Origin: CAYGOC01 sp964351495
GTDB taxonomy: Bacteria; Chlamydiota; Chlamydiia; Chlamydiales; SM23-39
Length of the DNA stretch: 60,090 nt
NCBI GenBank assembly: GCA_964351495.1
Contig: CAYGOC010000013.1
Coordinates: forward strand, 1-60,090
Direction: 5' to 3'
Position numbers and translations under genes: made by a program. Positions 51,382-59,910 of the stretch are shown here, piece by piece. The notes below the pieces were generated by a model, which was not told the DNA's origin, made no database searches, and saw only the letters and a program-made list of their open reading frames with translations. The stretch's first letter is position 1. The number at the start of each line of letters is the position of its first letter.

Positions 51382-52230
51382 CTAATCGAGCAGCGATGCT
51401 GCAAAAGAATTGATTTCGTTGATTGCGGTCTTGAGGTCTTTGGGCAGTTTTATTTCTTCAGCAATATCGCCGAGCCCGTGTAAGTGAGCTATCCAAAGCC
51501 GTTGGAGGGCCTCCAATCCAGTATTGTCAAACTGAATCAAGGAAATTGGGGTGTCTCTGTTCGCAAAAGTATTTGATGCCGCCTTTTTGAGTCTCTTTAA
51601 ATTGATCAGTCTCTTACTTCTGACAAGAAGGAGGAGATCGTGATAATCCTTCATCCGGCTGTTTCTGGAACCCTTCGAAAGCACTGTTTCTAATTTTTCC
51701 GCAAATATGGTTTCGATCGGATAGACCTGGAGGGAGAGCGTGTCTTCAAAGAACGGTGTTCCTCGGTATTGAAAGAGCTTGATTTCTAGGTATTGAGGCT
51801 CTACAGCGTCACCAACTCCTATATCAATATGAATTTTATCCCTTATTTTTGCAAAAGAAGCACCCAAGGTAATGCGATATCCAGGATAATTCATATGCGG
51901 CTGAGAAAGCGGCTCGATGTCCTCAAAAGAGAATGCAAAACCATCATCGGATGGAACGGAGGCAATTCCTTCGCAGATTTCTTTGAGATTTTGCTTTTCC
52001 GCTTTCATGCGGGTGAGAAGAAAGTCGAGATCCATCGTTTCCCTCCCTATTTTCATCATGTAGGCAAGAAGAAACCCGCCTTTGAAGATGAGTTTGTCAG
52101 CGTAAGGGGAACGGGCAAGCCGGGCTAGAAATCTTTCTAAGAGAAGCTGCTTCCAGCATGCATTGAAGGGGATTCCCTTTCCTTTCGCGATTGTTTGGAG
52201 ACGGTCTTTTAGCGCTTGTTCATTAATCAT
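51382..52230 (-). CDS. abiEii: AbiEii-type nucleotidyltransferase toxin
   Basis: A 282-residue DUF1814-family nucleotidyltransferase. The fold signature is KLIFKGGFLLAYMMKIGR followed by ETMDLDFLLTR (the DxD active site, about 70-80). Further acidic and Lys motifs lie in KIHIDIGVGD, FAEKLETVLSKG and RMKDYHDLLLL. It is the toxin half of AbiE, a type IV toxin-antitoxin and phage-abortive system in which the enzyme modifies tRNA ends or other substrates with nucleotides. The ATGA overlap with abiEi gives the standard operon order. The local base composition is visibly richer in G+C than the neighbours (51721-51780 is 29/60). Confidence 0.9.
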   Translation of the reverse strand: MINEQALKDRLQTIAKGKGIPFNACWKQLLLERFLARLARSPYADKLIFKGGFLLAYMMKIGRETMDLDFLLTRMKAEKQNLKEICEGIASVPSDDGFAFSFEDIEPLSQPHMNYPGYRITLGASFAKIRDKIHIDIGVGDAVEPQYLEIKLFQYRGTPFFEDTLSLQVYPIETIFAEKLETVLSKGSRNSRMKDYHDLLLLVRSKRLINLKRLKKAASNTFANRDTPISLIQFDNTGLEALQRLWIAHLHGLGDIAEEIKLPKDLKTAINEINSFAASLLD

Positions 52231-52823
52231 GTAGTTATACTCAGCAAATAGGGTGCGATGTCGAATCGCAGCTGTTTAGCATACGTTTCCAGCTTTACAA
52301 GGTTGAGTCGATTTTTCCCTCCTTTAGTTAATGCCGTTTTTAGTGCTTTGATTGAAATTTCTCGGCTGAGAAGCCGGAATGCATCCACAATGGTTCTTTC
52401 GCGATCGAAAATTGGAATGCGGACTTCTTCAAGTTCAATTTCTGTTTTTCCCAGTTCAAAGTCTCGAAAACGGATGATTTTAACTTGAGGATTGCCCTTG
52501 GCAGAGGTTCCATGCCGAATACCGATCCAATGCTGACGAGGGATCTCTTCGGTAAGGTCGTAGATAGCCAGAGCCGAGACAAGACATATTACACTGCCCG
52601 GGATGGAATAAACGGCTTGTATCAGATCTTCCCATCGGATGGATGAAGGGTTTTGAGGCTCAGCGGTTTGATAAACCCCTCGGCGAATTCTTTTCAGCTT
52701 TCCCGTTTTGACATAATGGCAGAGAACAGATGGTGAAACGCCGACTGCCCGCGCTTGCTCTGCGGTAAAAAAGGGTTTTCTAAGAAGGGGCGCGAGGGCT
52801 TCCAGGCAAATTCTTGGTCTCAT
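52227..52823 (-). CDS. abiEi: AbiEi-type antitoxin / transcriptional repressor
   Basis: A 198-residue protein. The N-terminal winged-helix region (FFTAEQARAVGVSPSVLCHY, then LKRIRRGVYQ) is the DNA-binding domain that represses the operon. The C-terminal domain (EDLIQAVYSIPGSVICLVSA, IGIRHGTSAKG, ERTIVDAFRL) is the AbiEi/DUF4095-like antitoxin part. In known systems AbiEi binds inverted repeats upstream of its own start. A nested palindrome lies at 52829-52879. Both partners look complete. Confidence 0.9.
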   Translation of the reverse strand: MRPRICLEALAPLLRKPFFTAEQARAVGVSPSVLCHYVKTGKLKRIRRGVYQTAEPQNPSSIRWEDLIQAVYSIPGSVICLVSALAIYDLTEEIPRQHWIGIRHGTSAKGNPQVKIIRFRDFELGKTEIELEEVRIPIFDRERTIVDAFRLLSREISIKALKTALTKGGKNRLNLVKLETYAKQLRFDIAPYLLSITT

Positions 52824-52828
52824 CTCTT

Positions 52829-52879
52829 TAACTTAATATAAACGCCCAATTCATTCAATTGGGTTTTTTAGTTAAGTTA
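52829..52879. promoter_or_regulatory. Nested palindrome upstream of abiEi, probable operator
   Basis: Outer arms TAACTTAA (52829-52836) and TTAAGTTA (52872-52879) match 8 of 8. Inner arms CCCAATT (52845-52851) and AATTGGG (52857-52863) match 7 of 7 around a 5-base loop. It sits 6 bp from the abiEi start codon, where AbiEi autorepression sites are found. The inner hairpin followed by six T could also stop transcription entering from the left. Confidence 0.6.
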
Positions 52880-53251
52880 AATAATGTCTGAAATAGGAAC
52901 CTCCTCAAAAGAGGACTATTTTCCGAGATCATCTATTGGAAGCTTGATTAGGCCTTTCTAATGCGTCCCCTTCAATTTCTAGGTTTATATATTGTAACGT
53001 GCTTATGGTCAATAATTAATGTATATAAAAACTATTTTTTTTAGTTGTTGGTTGTTTTCGGTCTATATAGTAAATTAATTGTTTTATTTTTTGTAATTAT
53101 TTGTAATATAAAGCATTGATTTTACAATAGATCTAAATTAATCTTTCTTTGATAATTAAATTAAACAAGGAGTTGGATGGGTTTGTGCGTATTTCTAAGA
53201 TTGAAAACAAGGTTCGAGAAGTATTGTGTAACTTCACGCCGAATACATTTT
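52880..53251. other. AT-rich intergenic stretch beside the tRNA
   Basis: No gene accepted. It has long A/T runs. AAGGAG lies 5-6 bp before an ATG at 53177, but that frame codes only 30 residues, ending just short of the tRNA, so it may be the cut end of a former gene. Confidence 0.45.
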
Positions 53252-53290
53252 GATATTGCTACCATTTAATGCAGGCAAAGAACTCGTAAA
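53252..53290 (+). repeat. 39-bp repeat beside the tRNA 3' end
   Basis: Matches 29504-29542 at 34 of 39 positions. It lies six bases from the 3' end of the intact tRNA gene, exactly at the point where islands join. Confidence 0.55.
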
Positions 53291-53296
53291 GAAATG

Positions 53297-53370
53297 TGGG
53301 GCAACCTGGACTTGAACCAGGGACCGACGGGTTATGAGTCCGCTGCTCTAACCGACTGAGCTATTGCCCC
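53297..53370 (-). tRNA. tRNA with anticodon CAT (Met, or Ile2 if lysidine-modified)
   Basis: 74 bases fold as a complete cloverleaf. Acceptor GGGGCAA/TTGCCCC plus discriminator A, D arm GCTC/GAGC, T arm CCTGG/CCAGG with TTCAAGT loop, anticodon loop CTCATAA. CCA is not encoded. The anticodon stem GCGGA/CCCGT has a G-T pair and an A-C mismatch next to the loop. It is the integration site of the nested islands. The fragments at 51181 and 45803 carry its 3' half. Met versus Ile2 cannot be decided by reading. Confidence 0.93.
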
Positions 53371-53421
53371 GAGAAAGAGACGTGAGTATAACCTTTCATT
53401 TTAAGAAAAGCAATCAAGAAT

Positions 53422-53682
53422 CTATAAAGTCATGAAAACAAGCTCGAAGTTTCGAAGTTCTTTGTAGATCTTCTCCACTTGAAAAAGGCTGTCCGCCCGA
53501 ATGGTAAACGTCAAAGAAAGATACTTTTTGTTTTTGCTCCACTTTCTGCGGATTCTATGGGAAGGAAGCTCTTTTACGTGCCCTTCTACAATGGTGATTA
53601 CCTTAGACTCAAAATGAGAGGTGGCAGGACCCACCACCTTTATAGGATACTCACAAGGGAATTCGTAGTAACTTTCCTGCAT
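53422..53682 (-). CDS. ybeD: YbeD/DUF493 family protein
   Basis: An 86-residue protein matching YbeD: EFPCEYPIKVVGPAT at the N terminus (the FPCxFxxKVxG motif) and the strand LSLTFTIRADSLFQVEKIYKEL near the end. In E. coli the protein is a small ACT-like fold of uncertain role linked to lipoate genes. Single-domain, normal length. It begins the backbone right after the tRNA and its islands. Confidence 0.83.
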   Translation of the reverse strand: MQESYYEFPCEYPIKVVGPATSHFESKVITIVEGHVKELPSHRIRRKWSKNKKYLSLTFTIRADSLFQVEKIYKELRNFELVFMTL

Positions 53683-53722
53683 AAAGCTCTGTATAAAATA
53701 GACCCAGTATTATCAGCAAGGT

Positions 53723-54172
53723 CTAATTTTTTTTGAAAAAGCTTTGAATAAAGCTAGCGAAGTTTACTGCCTTACTAATAAAAAATGTTTCTTGTACACC
53801 ACCAGAAGGAGCGAGCTTCATAAGATCATCTGCTAAAGCTAGACCTAAAACAGTAAGAGTGTAAAAAGAAAGGGGAGTATGAAGAATACCTAAGGTAAAC
53901 CAAGATGCAACCATAGGTGCTGAAGTAAAAACTTGAGCCGCTACAGCTGCGATTCGAATGCCAAGCTCTGTTGAATCAGTATCAGATATTGGATGGTATG
54001 TCGCGAGTTCTTCCGGAAGAAGCTCGGCAATCCTAGAACAGTTCTCTGTTTGTCTTCCAAGATATCCCGAAACGTTTGTAGCTGTGCAGTTATAGGCAGA
54101 TGAAGTCACTTCAAAAAGATGCGCTCTTTGTGTGTTTACATAATTTGTAATATTTGAGATTAGATCACTCAT
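53723..54172 (-). CDS. Hypothetical protein with a hydrophobic C-terminal half
   Basis: A 149-residue protein, not recognised. Two hydrophobic stretches (about 75-95 and 98-115) follow a polar N-terminal region (LISNITNYVNTQRAHLFE). An Asn/Ser/Thr-rich start and a paired hydrophobic hairpin are common in chlamydial inclusion-membrane-type proteins. That is only a resemblance. A 108-bp AT-rich gap separates it from the divergent MFS gene. Confidence 0.6.
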   Translation of the reverse strand: MSDLISNITNYVNTQRAHLFEVTSSAYNCTATNVSGYLGRQTENCSRIAELLPEELATYHPISDTDSTELGIRIAAVAAQVFTSAPMVASWFTLGILHTPLSFYTLTVLGLALADDLMKLAPSGGVQETFFISKAVNFASFIQSFFKKN

Positions 54173-54280
54173 AATTTTCCTCTTTTTAATAGAGGCTATT
54201 TTAATATTAATTATAATTTAATTGAACTAATTTTTATAAAATTTTTTCTTGCATTCTTTTATTTAATCTCAGCTATCCTT

Positions 54281-55543
54281 ATGATCGGGGGATTTTTTGT
54301 GGGATTTATGGGTAAGGTAAGAGATTTTTATCAAACAAAAACTTGTCAGACCCTTTTTTTATATGGGTTTATGGGGGAGCCTTTATTTGTTTTATATGGG
54401 TTCATTCCCTGTATTTTACGTAAAGACTTGAGCGCTACAAGTTTGCAGATTGCTATTTTGACTAGCCTCAAGCCTGTTGTCTCCATTTTTTCTTTTTACT
54501 GGAGCTCTTCTGTAAAGGGAAAAAAAGAGGGGCTAAAAAATAACTTACTATATGCAGCTCTTTTATCCAGGGTCCCTTTTTTACTGTTTCCTTTTGTTGC
54601 AAGCTCTTGGTTTTTAGTAGCCTCTTCCGCTTTTTATATGCTTTTTTCGAGGGCCTCTATACCTGCTTGGATGGAGGTTTTGCGGCGTAATCTCCCGGAA
54701 GAAAAGAGGGGAAAAGCCTTTTCTTGGAGCTATGCGCTTACCTATTTGGAGGGGATGGGTCTTTGTTGGGCTGTAGGGGCTCTTTTAGATCAAAATGAGG
54801 GGCTTTGGAGGTCTCTTTTTTTTGTGACCGCTTTAATAGGGATGGCAGGGGTCTATCTAATAAAAAGACTTCCTATAAAACCTTCTTCGACCCCTTTTGC
54901 AGGAAACCCTGATTTTTCTATCAAAAAATCGTTTACCAAACCATGGAAAGACACCTTCCATTTAATGAGAACCCGTCCTGACTTTGCTTTATTTCAGTGG
55001 GGTTTTATGCTTTGTGGTTTTGGGATTATGTTAGCGCAGCCTATCCTTCCCTTGACTTTGATAGATCACTTGGCTTTTAACTATACTCAGTACGGTTTGG
55101 CAACGATTGCTTGTAAGGGACTTTTCATTGTGATCTCCTCTCCTTTTTGGGGTAGGTTTTTGCATAAGGTGTCTCCTTTTAAGATCTCTTTTTTCGTTTT
55201 TTCTTTGACAGCATTGTTTCTTGTTTTTTTAGCGCTCTCTTATTCCTTTTCTTTTTTGGCTTATGTAGCTTTTTGCTTTTATGGGATAGCGCAGGGGGGA
55301 AGCCACCTTTTGTGGAGTCTTTCCGGAACCTACTTTTCTAAAGAAGCGGACAGCTCTTTGTTTAGTGGGGTCAATGTTGTTATGGTAGGGCTTCGGGGTA
55401 TGGTAGCGCCTCTTTTAGGAGCTTTTTTCTCTTTGTTTTTTCCCTCTTTTTCGATTCTGCTTTTGGGGGCTTTTCTGTGTTTTTCCGCTTGTTTTTTAGT
55501 TTTAAAAAAAAGGGAAAATCGTATTTTTTCCCCTCATTTTTAA
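54281..55543 (+). CDS. Major facilitator superfamily transporter
   Basis: A 420-residue membrane protein with about twelve hydrophobic helices. The region AWMEVLRRNLPEEKRGKAFS corresponds to the loop 2-3/4-5 motif of MFS proteins, and GRFLHKVSPFKISFF to the repeat in the second half. No family-specific substrate motif is visible. The true start could be GTG at 54299 (GGGGGA six bases upstream) or ATG at 54308 rather than ATG 54281, which lacks an RBS. Chlamydiae use several such carriers for nutrients. Confidence 0.82.
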   Translation: MIGGFFVGFMGKVRDFYQTKTCQTLFLYGFMGEPLFVLYGFIPCILRKDLSATSLQIAILTSLKPVVSIFSFYWSSSVKGKKEGLKNNLLYAALLSRVPFLLFPFVASSWFLVASSAFYMLFSRASIPAWMEVLRRNLPEEKRGKAFSWSYALTYLEGMGLCWAVGALLDQNEGLWRSLFFVTALIGMAGVYLIKRLPIKPSSTPFAGNPDFSIKKSFTKPWKDTFHLMRTRPDFALFQWGFMLCGFGIMLAQPILPLTLIDHLAFNYTQYGLATIACKGLFIVISSPFWGRFLHKVSPFKISFFVFSLTALFLVFLALSYSFSFLAYVAFCFYGIAQGGSHLLWSLSGTYFSKEADSSLFSGVNVVMVGLRGMVAPLLGAFFSLFFPSFSILLLGAFLCFSACFLVLKKRENRIFSPHF

Positions 55544-55608
55544 AATAAGGCTTTTCTGTTTAATCAGTTTTGGGTTATGGATTCTCTATAAGGAGACTTT
55601 ATAAACTT

Positions 55609-56784
55609 ATGCTTCGTACAATTTTTACTTCTCTTTTTTTTCTTTTCTCTTGTTCTCTTTTTGCAGAAGAAGAGGTGGCTGTGGTGCTTTCTAGATCAGA
55701 CGAAATCCCTTGTGATTCTTTGGAAAAAGGATCAGATGCCTATTATGAAGGATATATACAAGCTTTAGTAGACATGCACTACTATGAATTTCGGGTGGTG
55801 GTGATCGTTCGGGATCAAAACGTGTGGCTCGGAAATCTTCCTAAAAACAAACTAATCTCTAAAAGTATCCTCTCTTTTGTATCGGATATCCCCGGTATCA
55901 AAAAAGTAAAAGAGCTAACGAAAGAAGAGCTTTCTAAAAGAGATAAAAAAGCGCAGCAAAAATTTGAAGACTGCTTTAAACCAAGCGGAATTTGGTTTCC
56001 TCAAACGACAGAGCTCTTTTTGCCCATGGTAGCAAGCCCTCGTCAGGTTACCAACTCTTTAGGATATAGAAAACACGATCGAGTTATAGGAAATAACGTA
56101 GCTCCTGTTTCTTTGGGAGATGACTTTCCTATTTATCGCTGGATTGATGTAGGGGGGCATGGAGATCTTCAAATCGGTATTGAATCGGGGATTTGGTCTG
56201 TTTTTGATTTAGATCCTCCCAAGCCAAGACTTAATGCGGGAACCGCTTTAGTAAATACCGATTTTTATGTAGGGATTCCTTTGGCATATGCCTTTGATGC
56301 CTGGTCTTTCCGGTTTCGTCTATATCACCTTTCTTCTCATTTAGGAGATGAGTTTTTGGTGAATAATCCCGGATATGTTCGAAAAAACCCCAGCTTTGAA
56401 GCGATTGACCTTTTTGCTTCCTATCAACTTTTAGGCTCTCTTCGTTTGTACGGAGGAATAGGGGGGATCTTGCACAGTGATCCTTCTTTTCGCTTGAAGC
56501 CTATGTACCTAGAATACGGAGGAGAATACCGCTTTTTAGGAAGAAAGTTTCATAAACAAAAACTATATGGAACCTTCTTTACAGCAGCACACTTCCGTTC
56601 TTATCAATATCTGCACTTTGATTTTGATGGGACCTTTATGTTGGGGTATGAATTCAGTAAGCTGCAAGGAATCGGAAGAAAATTCCGTATGTTTGCAGAG
56701 TATCATAAAGGCTTTTCTTTAGAAGGGCAGTTCATGAAAAAGAGAACTAGCTACTACAGTTTCCGCTTTTCTTACGGATTTTAG
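55609..56784 (+). CDS. DUF1207-type outer-membrane-associated protein
   Basis: The start is taken at ATG 55609, which gives a clean signal peptide (MLRTIFTSLFFLFSCSLFA) and 391 residues. An ATG at 55570 would add 13 residues. A short BON-like domain (about 45-90, with VWLGNLPKN and SDIPGIKKV) is followed by about 280 residues of alternating strands and aromatic residues: FYVGIPLAYAF, WSFRFRLYHLSSHLGDEF, YLEYGGEYRFLG. It ends SYYSFRFSYGF, as expected for a beta barrel. This fits the DUF1207 family. Function unknown. Confidence 0.8.
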   Translation: MLRTIFTSLFFLFSCSLFAEEEVAVVLSRSDEIPCDSLEKGSDAYYEGYIQALVDMHYYEFRVVVIVRDQNVWLGNLPKNKLISKSILSFVSDIPGIKKVKELTKEELSKRDKKAQQKFEDCFKPSGIWFPQTTELFLPMVASPRQVTNSLGYRKHDRVIGNNVAPVSLGDDFPIYRWIDVGGHGDLQIGIESGIWSVFDLDPPKPRLNAGTALVNTDFYVGIPLAYAFDAWSFRFRLYHLSSHLGDEFLVNNPGYVRKNPSFEAIDLFASYQLLGSLRLYGGIGGILHSDPSFRLKPMYLEYGGEYRFLGRKFHKQKLYGTFFTAAHFRSYQYLHFDFDGTFMLGYEFSKLQGIGRKFRMFAEYHKGFSLEGQFMKKRTSYYSFRFSYGF

Positions 56785-56846
56785 AAAAGAGAGCTTTACA
56801 TAGAAAAGGTATCTTTTATAAATTAGGCCCTTTTAATAAGGGGCTT

Positions 56847-57722
56847 ATGAAGGGCATTGTACCGAGAAGTTTTGGCGCACATGATGGGTCTTTCCATGCA
56901 GATGAGGTAACGGCTTGCGCTTTACTTTTATTATTCAATTTAATTGATAAAGATAAAATTCATAGAACAAGAGACCCTGTCTCTTTAGAGCAGTGTGAGT
57001 ATGTTTGTGATGTAGGCGGTATTTACAATCCTTCTATAAAAAGATTTGATCACCACCAGGTAGATTATAAAGGAAATTTGAGTAGCGCAGGAATGATCTT
57101 AAAATACCTGAGAGATCAAAAAATTATATCCCAAGAGCTTTATGATCATTTCAACCGTACTTTGGTTATGGGGGTAGATGCGCATGATAATGGTATTGCC
57201 CCTCAGGAGACCGGATATTCTTTTTTTTCCCAGATAGTTTCTAATTTTATGCCGGTTCATTATCAAGCTTCCTTGAAAGAGTATCAAGAAGCGTTCATGG
57301 AAGCTTTAGAGTTTGTTTTAGGCCATTTAAGAAGGTCTAAAGAAAGATTTGAGTACATAAGGGGATGTAAGGAAAAAGTAAAGAAAAGCATGGAAAAAAA
57401 ACAAAAGGTTTTAGTCTTTGAAGAGTCTCTCCCTTGGATGGAAAATTTCTTTTTATTGGGAGGAGAGTTTCACCCTGCCTTGTTTGTTTTGATGCCTACG
57501 GGAAACCATTGGAAAGTACGAGGTATTCCTCCCTCTTTAAGAGATAGGATGAAGGTAAGGCAACCTCTGCCTAAAAAATGGGCCGGCCTTCATGACGAAG
57601 ACTTAGAAAAAATAACAGGAATTGAAGGTTCTATTTTTTGTCATAAAGGACAGTTTATCTCCATCTGGAAGACAAGAGAAGCTGCCGAGAAAGCTTTAGA
57701 GGTAATCTTAAAAAAACGATGA
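56847..57722 (+). CDS. MYG1/UPF0160 family protein (DHH-like exonuclease fold)
   Basis: A 291-residue MYG1-family protein. Metal-binding motifs are HDGSFHADEVTACALLLL near residue 10, CDVGGIYNPSIKRFDHHQ (about 53-70) and the LVMGVDAHDNGI segment (about 105-116), with a C-terminal DHHA1-like part (HPALFVLMPTGNHWKVRGIP). MYG1 in eukaryotes is a 3'-5' RNA exonuclease of mitochondria and nucleolus. Bacterial members are less studied. AAGGGG precedes the ATG. The HIT gene overlaps its stop by 4 bp. Confidence 0.88.
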   Translation: MKGIVPRSFGAHDGSFHADEVTACALLLLFNLIDKDKIHRTRDPVSLEQCEYVCDVGGIYNPSIKRFDHHQVDYKGNLSSAGMILKYLRDQKIISQELYDHFNRTLVMGVDAHDNGIAPQETGYSFFSQIVSNFMPVHYQASLKEYQEAFMEALEFVLGHLRRSKERFEYIRGCKEKVKKSMEKKQKVLVFEESLPWMENFFLLGGEFHPALFVLMPTGNHWKVRGIPPSLRDRMKVRQPLPKKWAGLHDEDLEKITGIEGSIFCHKGQFISIWKTREAAEKALEVILKKR

Positions 57723-58054
57723 CAACGGTATTTGCTAAAATCATTCAAAAAGAGCTGCCCGCAGAGATAGTATTTGAAAATGAACGGTTTATCGTTATTA
57801 AAGATCTCTATCCCCAGGCAAGGGTGCATCTTTTAATCATTCCTAAAAAAGCAATGAAAAGCCTGCAGGATATGCAGAAAGAAGATCTTTTTCTTTTACA
57901 AGAGATAGGGGAGATAGCTCAGAGGCTAGCTGTCTCTTTCAAAATAGAAGATGGCTATAGACTTCTTACTAATGTAGGTGAAGAAGCCGGTCAGACGGTA
58001 TTTCATCTTCACTTTCATCTAATTGGAGGAGAAAAGCTAAAGCATCTTGTTTAG
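57719..58054 (+). CDS. HIT family protein (Hint-type)
   Basis: A 111-residue HIT protein of the HINT class, which hydrolyses purine nucleoside phosphoramidates and adenylylated amines. The sequence FAKIIQKELPAEIVFENERF begins the fold, LLIIPKKAM is the middle strand, and TVFHLHFHLIGG is the histidine triad. The ATGA overlap with the MYG1 gene indicates a joint transcript. It differs from the membrane-anchored HIT protein at 21.0-21.5 kb in length and lacks any signal. Confidence 0.93.
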   Translation: MTTVFAKIIQKELPAEIVFENERFIVIKDLYPQARVHLLIIPKKAMKSLQDMQKEDLFLLQEIGEIAQRLAVSFKIEDGYRLLTNVGEEAGQTVFHLHFHLIGGEKLKHLV

Positions 58055-58152
58055 CCAAGGGTAACTTTGTCTGAGCTTGAGAAGAAAATGGCTTACGAGT
58101 TTATCTAAGGCCTGTTTTTTTCTTCTTTTTTTTAAGCGCTTTTTTTTTCATT

Positions 58153-59901
58153 ATGAAAGAAAAACGGGACAAAGTGTTGAAGGCTTTTTTTCTTTATTTA
58201 CTACCTTCTCTTCTTATAGCTACTTCTAATTTAGAAGAGAGCTCTTTGAAACAAGAACTTAAGAGGATAGAAAGCCTTTTTTTCATAGAGGACTTTCCTA
58301 AAGCTCATGCTCTTTCTTTACAACTTTTAGAAAAATATCCTTCTTCTAAAGAAGCTCAGAGCTTTTACATACAAGCCCTTGTAAAAGAAAATGAGGGAGA
58401 AAAAGCATTAAAACACTACCTGTTATGGGAAGAAAATCTCTCCCAAGACCCTGTTCTTTTAGAAAAAATCTGCTGGGCTTTTTTGGAAGAAGGAGCAAAC
58501 TCATCCCAGTACTCTGTTCAAATAGCTTCTTTATTAGGCGCTTTTTTTACCCAAGACGCAAAAGCAGTTTTGATTTTGCAAAAGATGATGAAAAGCTCTC
58601 ATGCGGTAGTTCGAGGTCTGGCTGTACAACTTTCTACCTATTACAAAGATGAAATTTTAGAAAAAACCATATTGGATCTTTTAAAGGAAGAAAGTTCATG
58701 GCCTGTCCGATTGGAGCTAATTCAGGCTATTGGGAAATTCCAAATAGAAACAAAAATCCCTTACTTAGAAAAGCTTTTGAAAAAAAAGGGGAACCCCTTA
58801 CCGGAAAAAATGGCGGCTATTCAAGCTTTAGTAGATATGTATGATGAGGTTTCTTTAGAAAGGATCCTTCTTCTTACCAAAAGCAAAAGAGCATATCTGC
58901 GTGTTTTGGCATGTCGCCTGATCGCCCATTTTTCGTGCAAAGAAGCAAAAGAGCTTTTACTCCCGCTTTTCTATGATGAAAGTCCTGAGGTTCGTATAGA
59001 GGCCTTAAATACCTTTGCTCTTACCTTTTTTTCTGAGATGTCGAAAGAAGAGGGAAAAATCATCCGAAAACTGGCACAAGAAAAACACCCTTTAGTTGCC
59101 ATTACTGCTAGCTGGATTTTATTTTTACAAAATCCGGAAAAAGAGTTTTTGCTTAGAAGATGGCTAGAGGGAAACCATAAAGAACACAGATGGATAGCCT
59201 CCTCTGCCTTATCAACAGCAGGACAGAGAGGCCTTGCTCTTTCTAGGAAAATGCTTAAGAAGAGTAAAGATATCAATGTACAGGTAAATCTCGCCTTAGG
59301 ATTAATCCGGCATGGAGAAAAACAAGACTTGGAAAAAGAGGTTTTGCTAAAAGCCCTAAAGATAAAAGGGCAAAAATGGATGAAGGATCTTTCTTATAAC
59401 TATTTATTCCCTGTTATAGCTCCTTCTACATTAACTAGGCAGGGAGCTTTTTTTTCTTTCCCGGAACAAGAAGATCAAAGGGTCCGTTTTGAAATCATCT
59501 CGCTTTTAGCCTGCTTAGAGGAGATAAAAGTAGAAGAATATATACAAACCCTTCTGAAAAAAAACTCGTTTCTTACCAAAGAGGCCCTTTTCTTTTTGTG
59601 GAAAGAAAAACCGATTTTTTCTTCTGAGTTGGTGGAGCTTATTTTGCAAGAAGAAGACACCGAAACTAGAATGCAAAAGGCGATTGTTTTAGCCCTTTTT
59701 GCCAAAGAAGAAAGAGCACAACAAGAACTTGAAAAGATCTATTTTTCCGCAAACTACGAACAAAAAATACAAATTTTAGAGGCCATGTTTCAGGTTGGTA
59801 GAACCAAAAACCTGCCCTTTTTCAAAAAGGTTTTAGAAGAACCTTTTTTAACGCTGCGTGTTTTAGGGGCCTCTGCTTTTTTACAAGCGAAAAAAAGGTA
59901 A
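58153..59901 (+). CDS. HEAT-repeat protein with signal-like N terminus
   Basis: A 582-residue protein. Residues 8-25 (VLKAFFLYLLPSLLIATS) may be a signal peptide. TPR-like helices follow (about 30-110, with SLFFIEDFPKAHALSLQLLE). Then come repeated helical pairs of HEAT/PBS-lyase type (for example SHAVVRGLAVQLSTYYKDE, RAYLRVLACRLIAHFSCKEA and SPEVRIEALNTFALTF), running to the C terminus. It is probably a scaffold exported to the periplasm. No enzymatic motif. Confidence 0.78.
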   Translation: MKEKRDKVLKAFFLYLLPSLLIATSNLEESSLKQELKRIESLFFIEDFPKAHALSLQLLEKYPSSKEAQSFYIQALVKENEGEKALKHYLLWEENLSQDPVLLEKICWAFLEEGANSSQYSVQIASLLGAFFTQDAKAVLILQKMMKSSHAVVRGLAVQLSTYYKDEILEKTILDLLKEESSWPVRLELIQAIGKFQIETKIPYLEKLLKKKGNPLPEKMAAIQALVDMYDEVSLERILLLTKSKRAYLRVLACRLIAHFSCKEAKELLLPLFYDESPEVRIEALNTFALTFFSEMSKEEGKIIRKLAQEKHPLVAITASWILFLQNPEKEFLLRRWLEGNHKEHRWIASSALSTAGQRGLALSRKMLKKSKDINVQVNLALGLIRHGEKQDLEKEVLLKALKIKGQKWMKDLSYNYLFPVIAPSTLTRQGAFFSFPEQEDQRVRFEIISLLACLEEIKVEEYIQTLLKKNSFLTKEALFFLWKEKPIFSSELVELILQEEDTETRMQKAIVLALFAKEERAQQELEKIYFSANYEQKIQILEAMFQVGRTKNLPFFKKVLEEPFLTLRVLGASAFLQAKKR

Positions 59902-59910
59902 ATAACTTTT

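Noticed and set aside
53177..53269. 30-codon ORF with AAGGAG before its ATG
   Set aside because: It ends just before the tRNA and has no recognisable content. At most it is the cut start of a lost gene.
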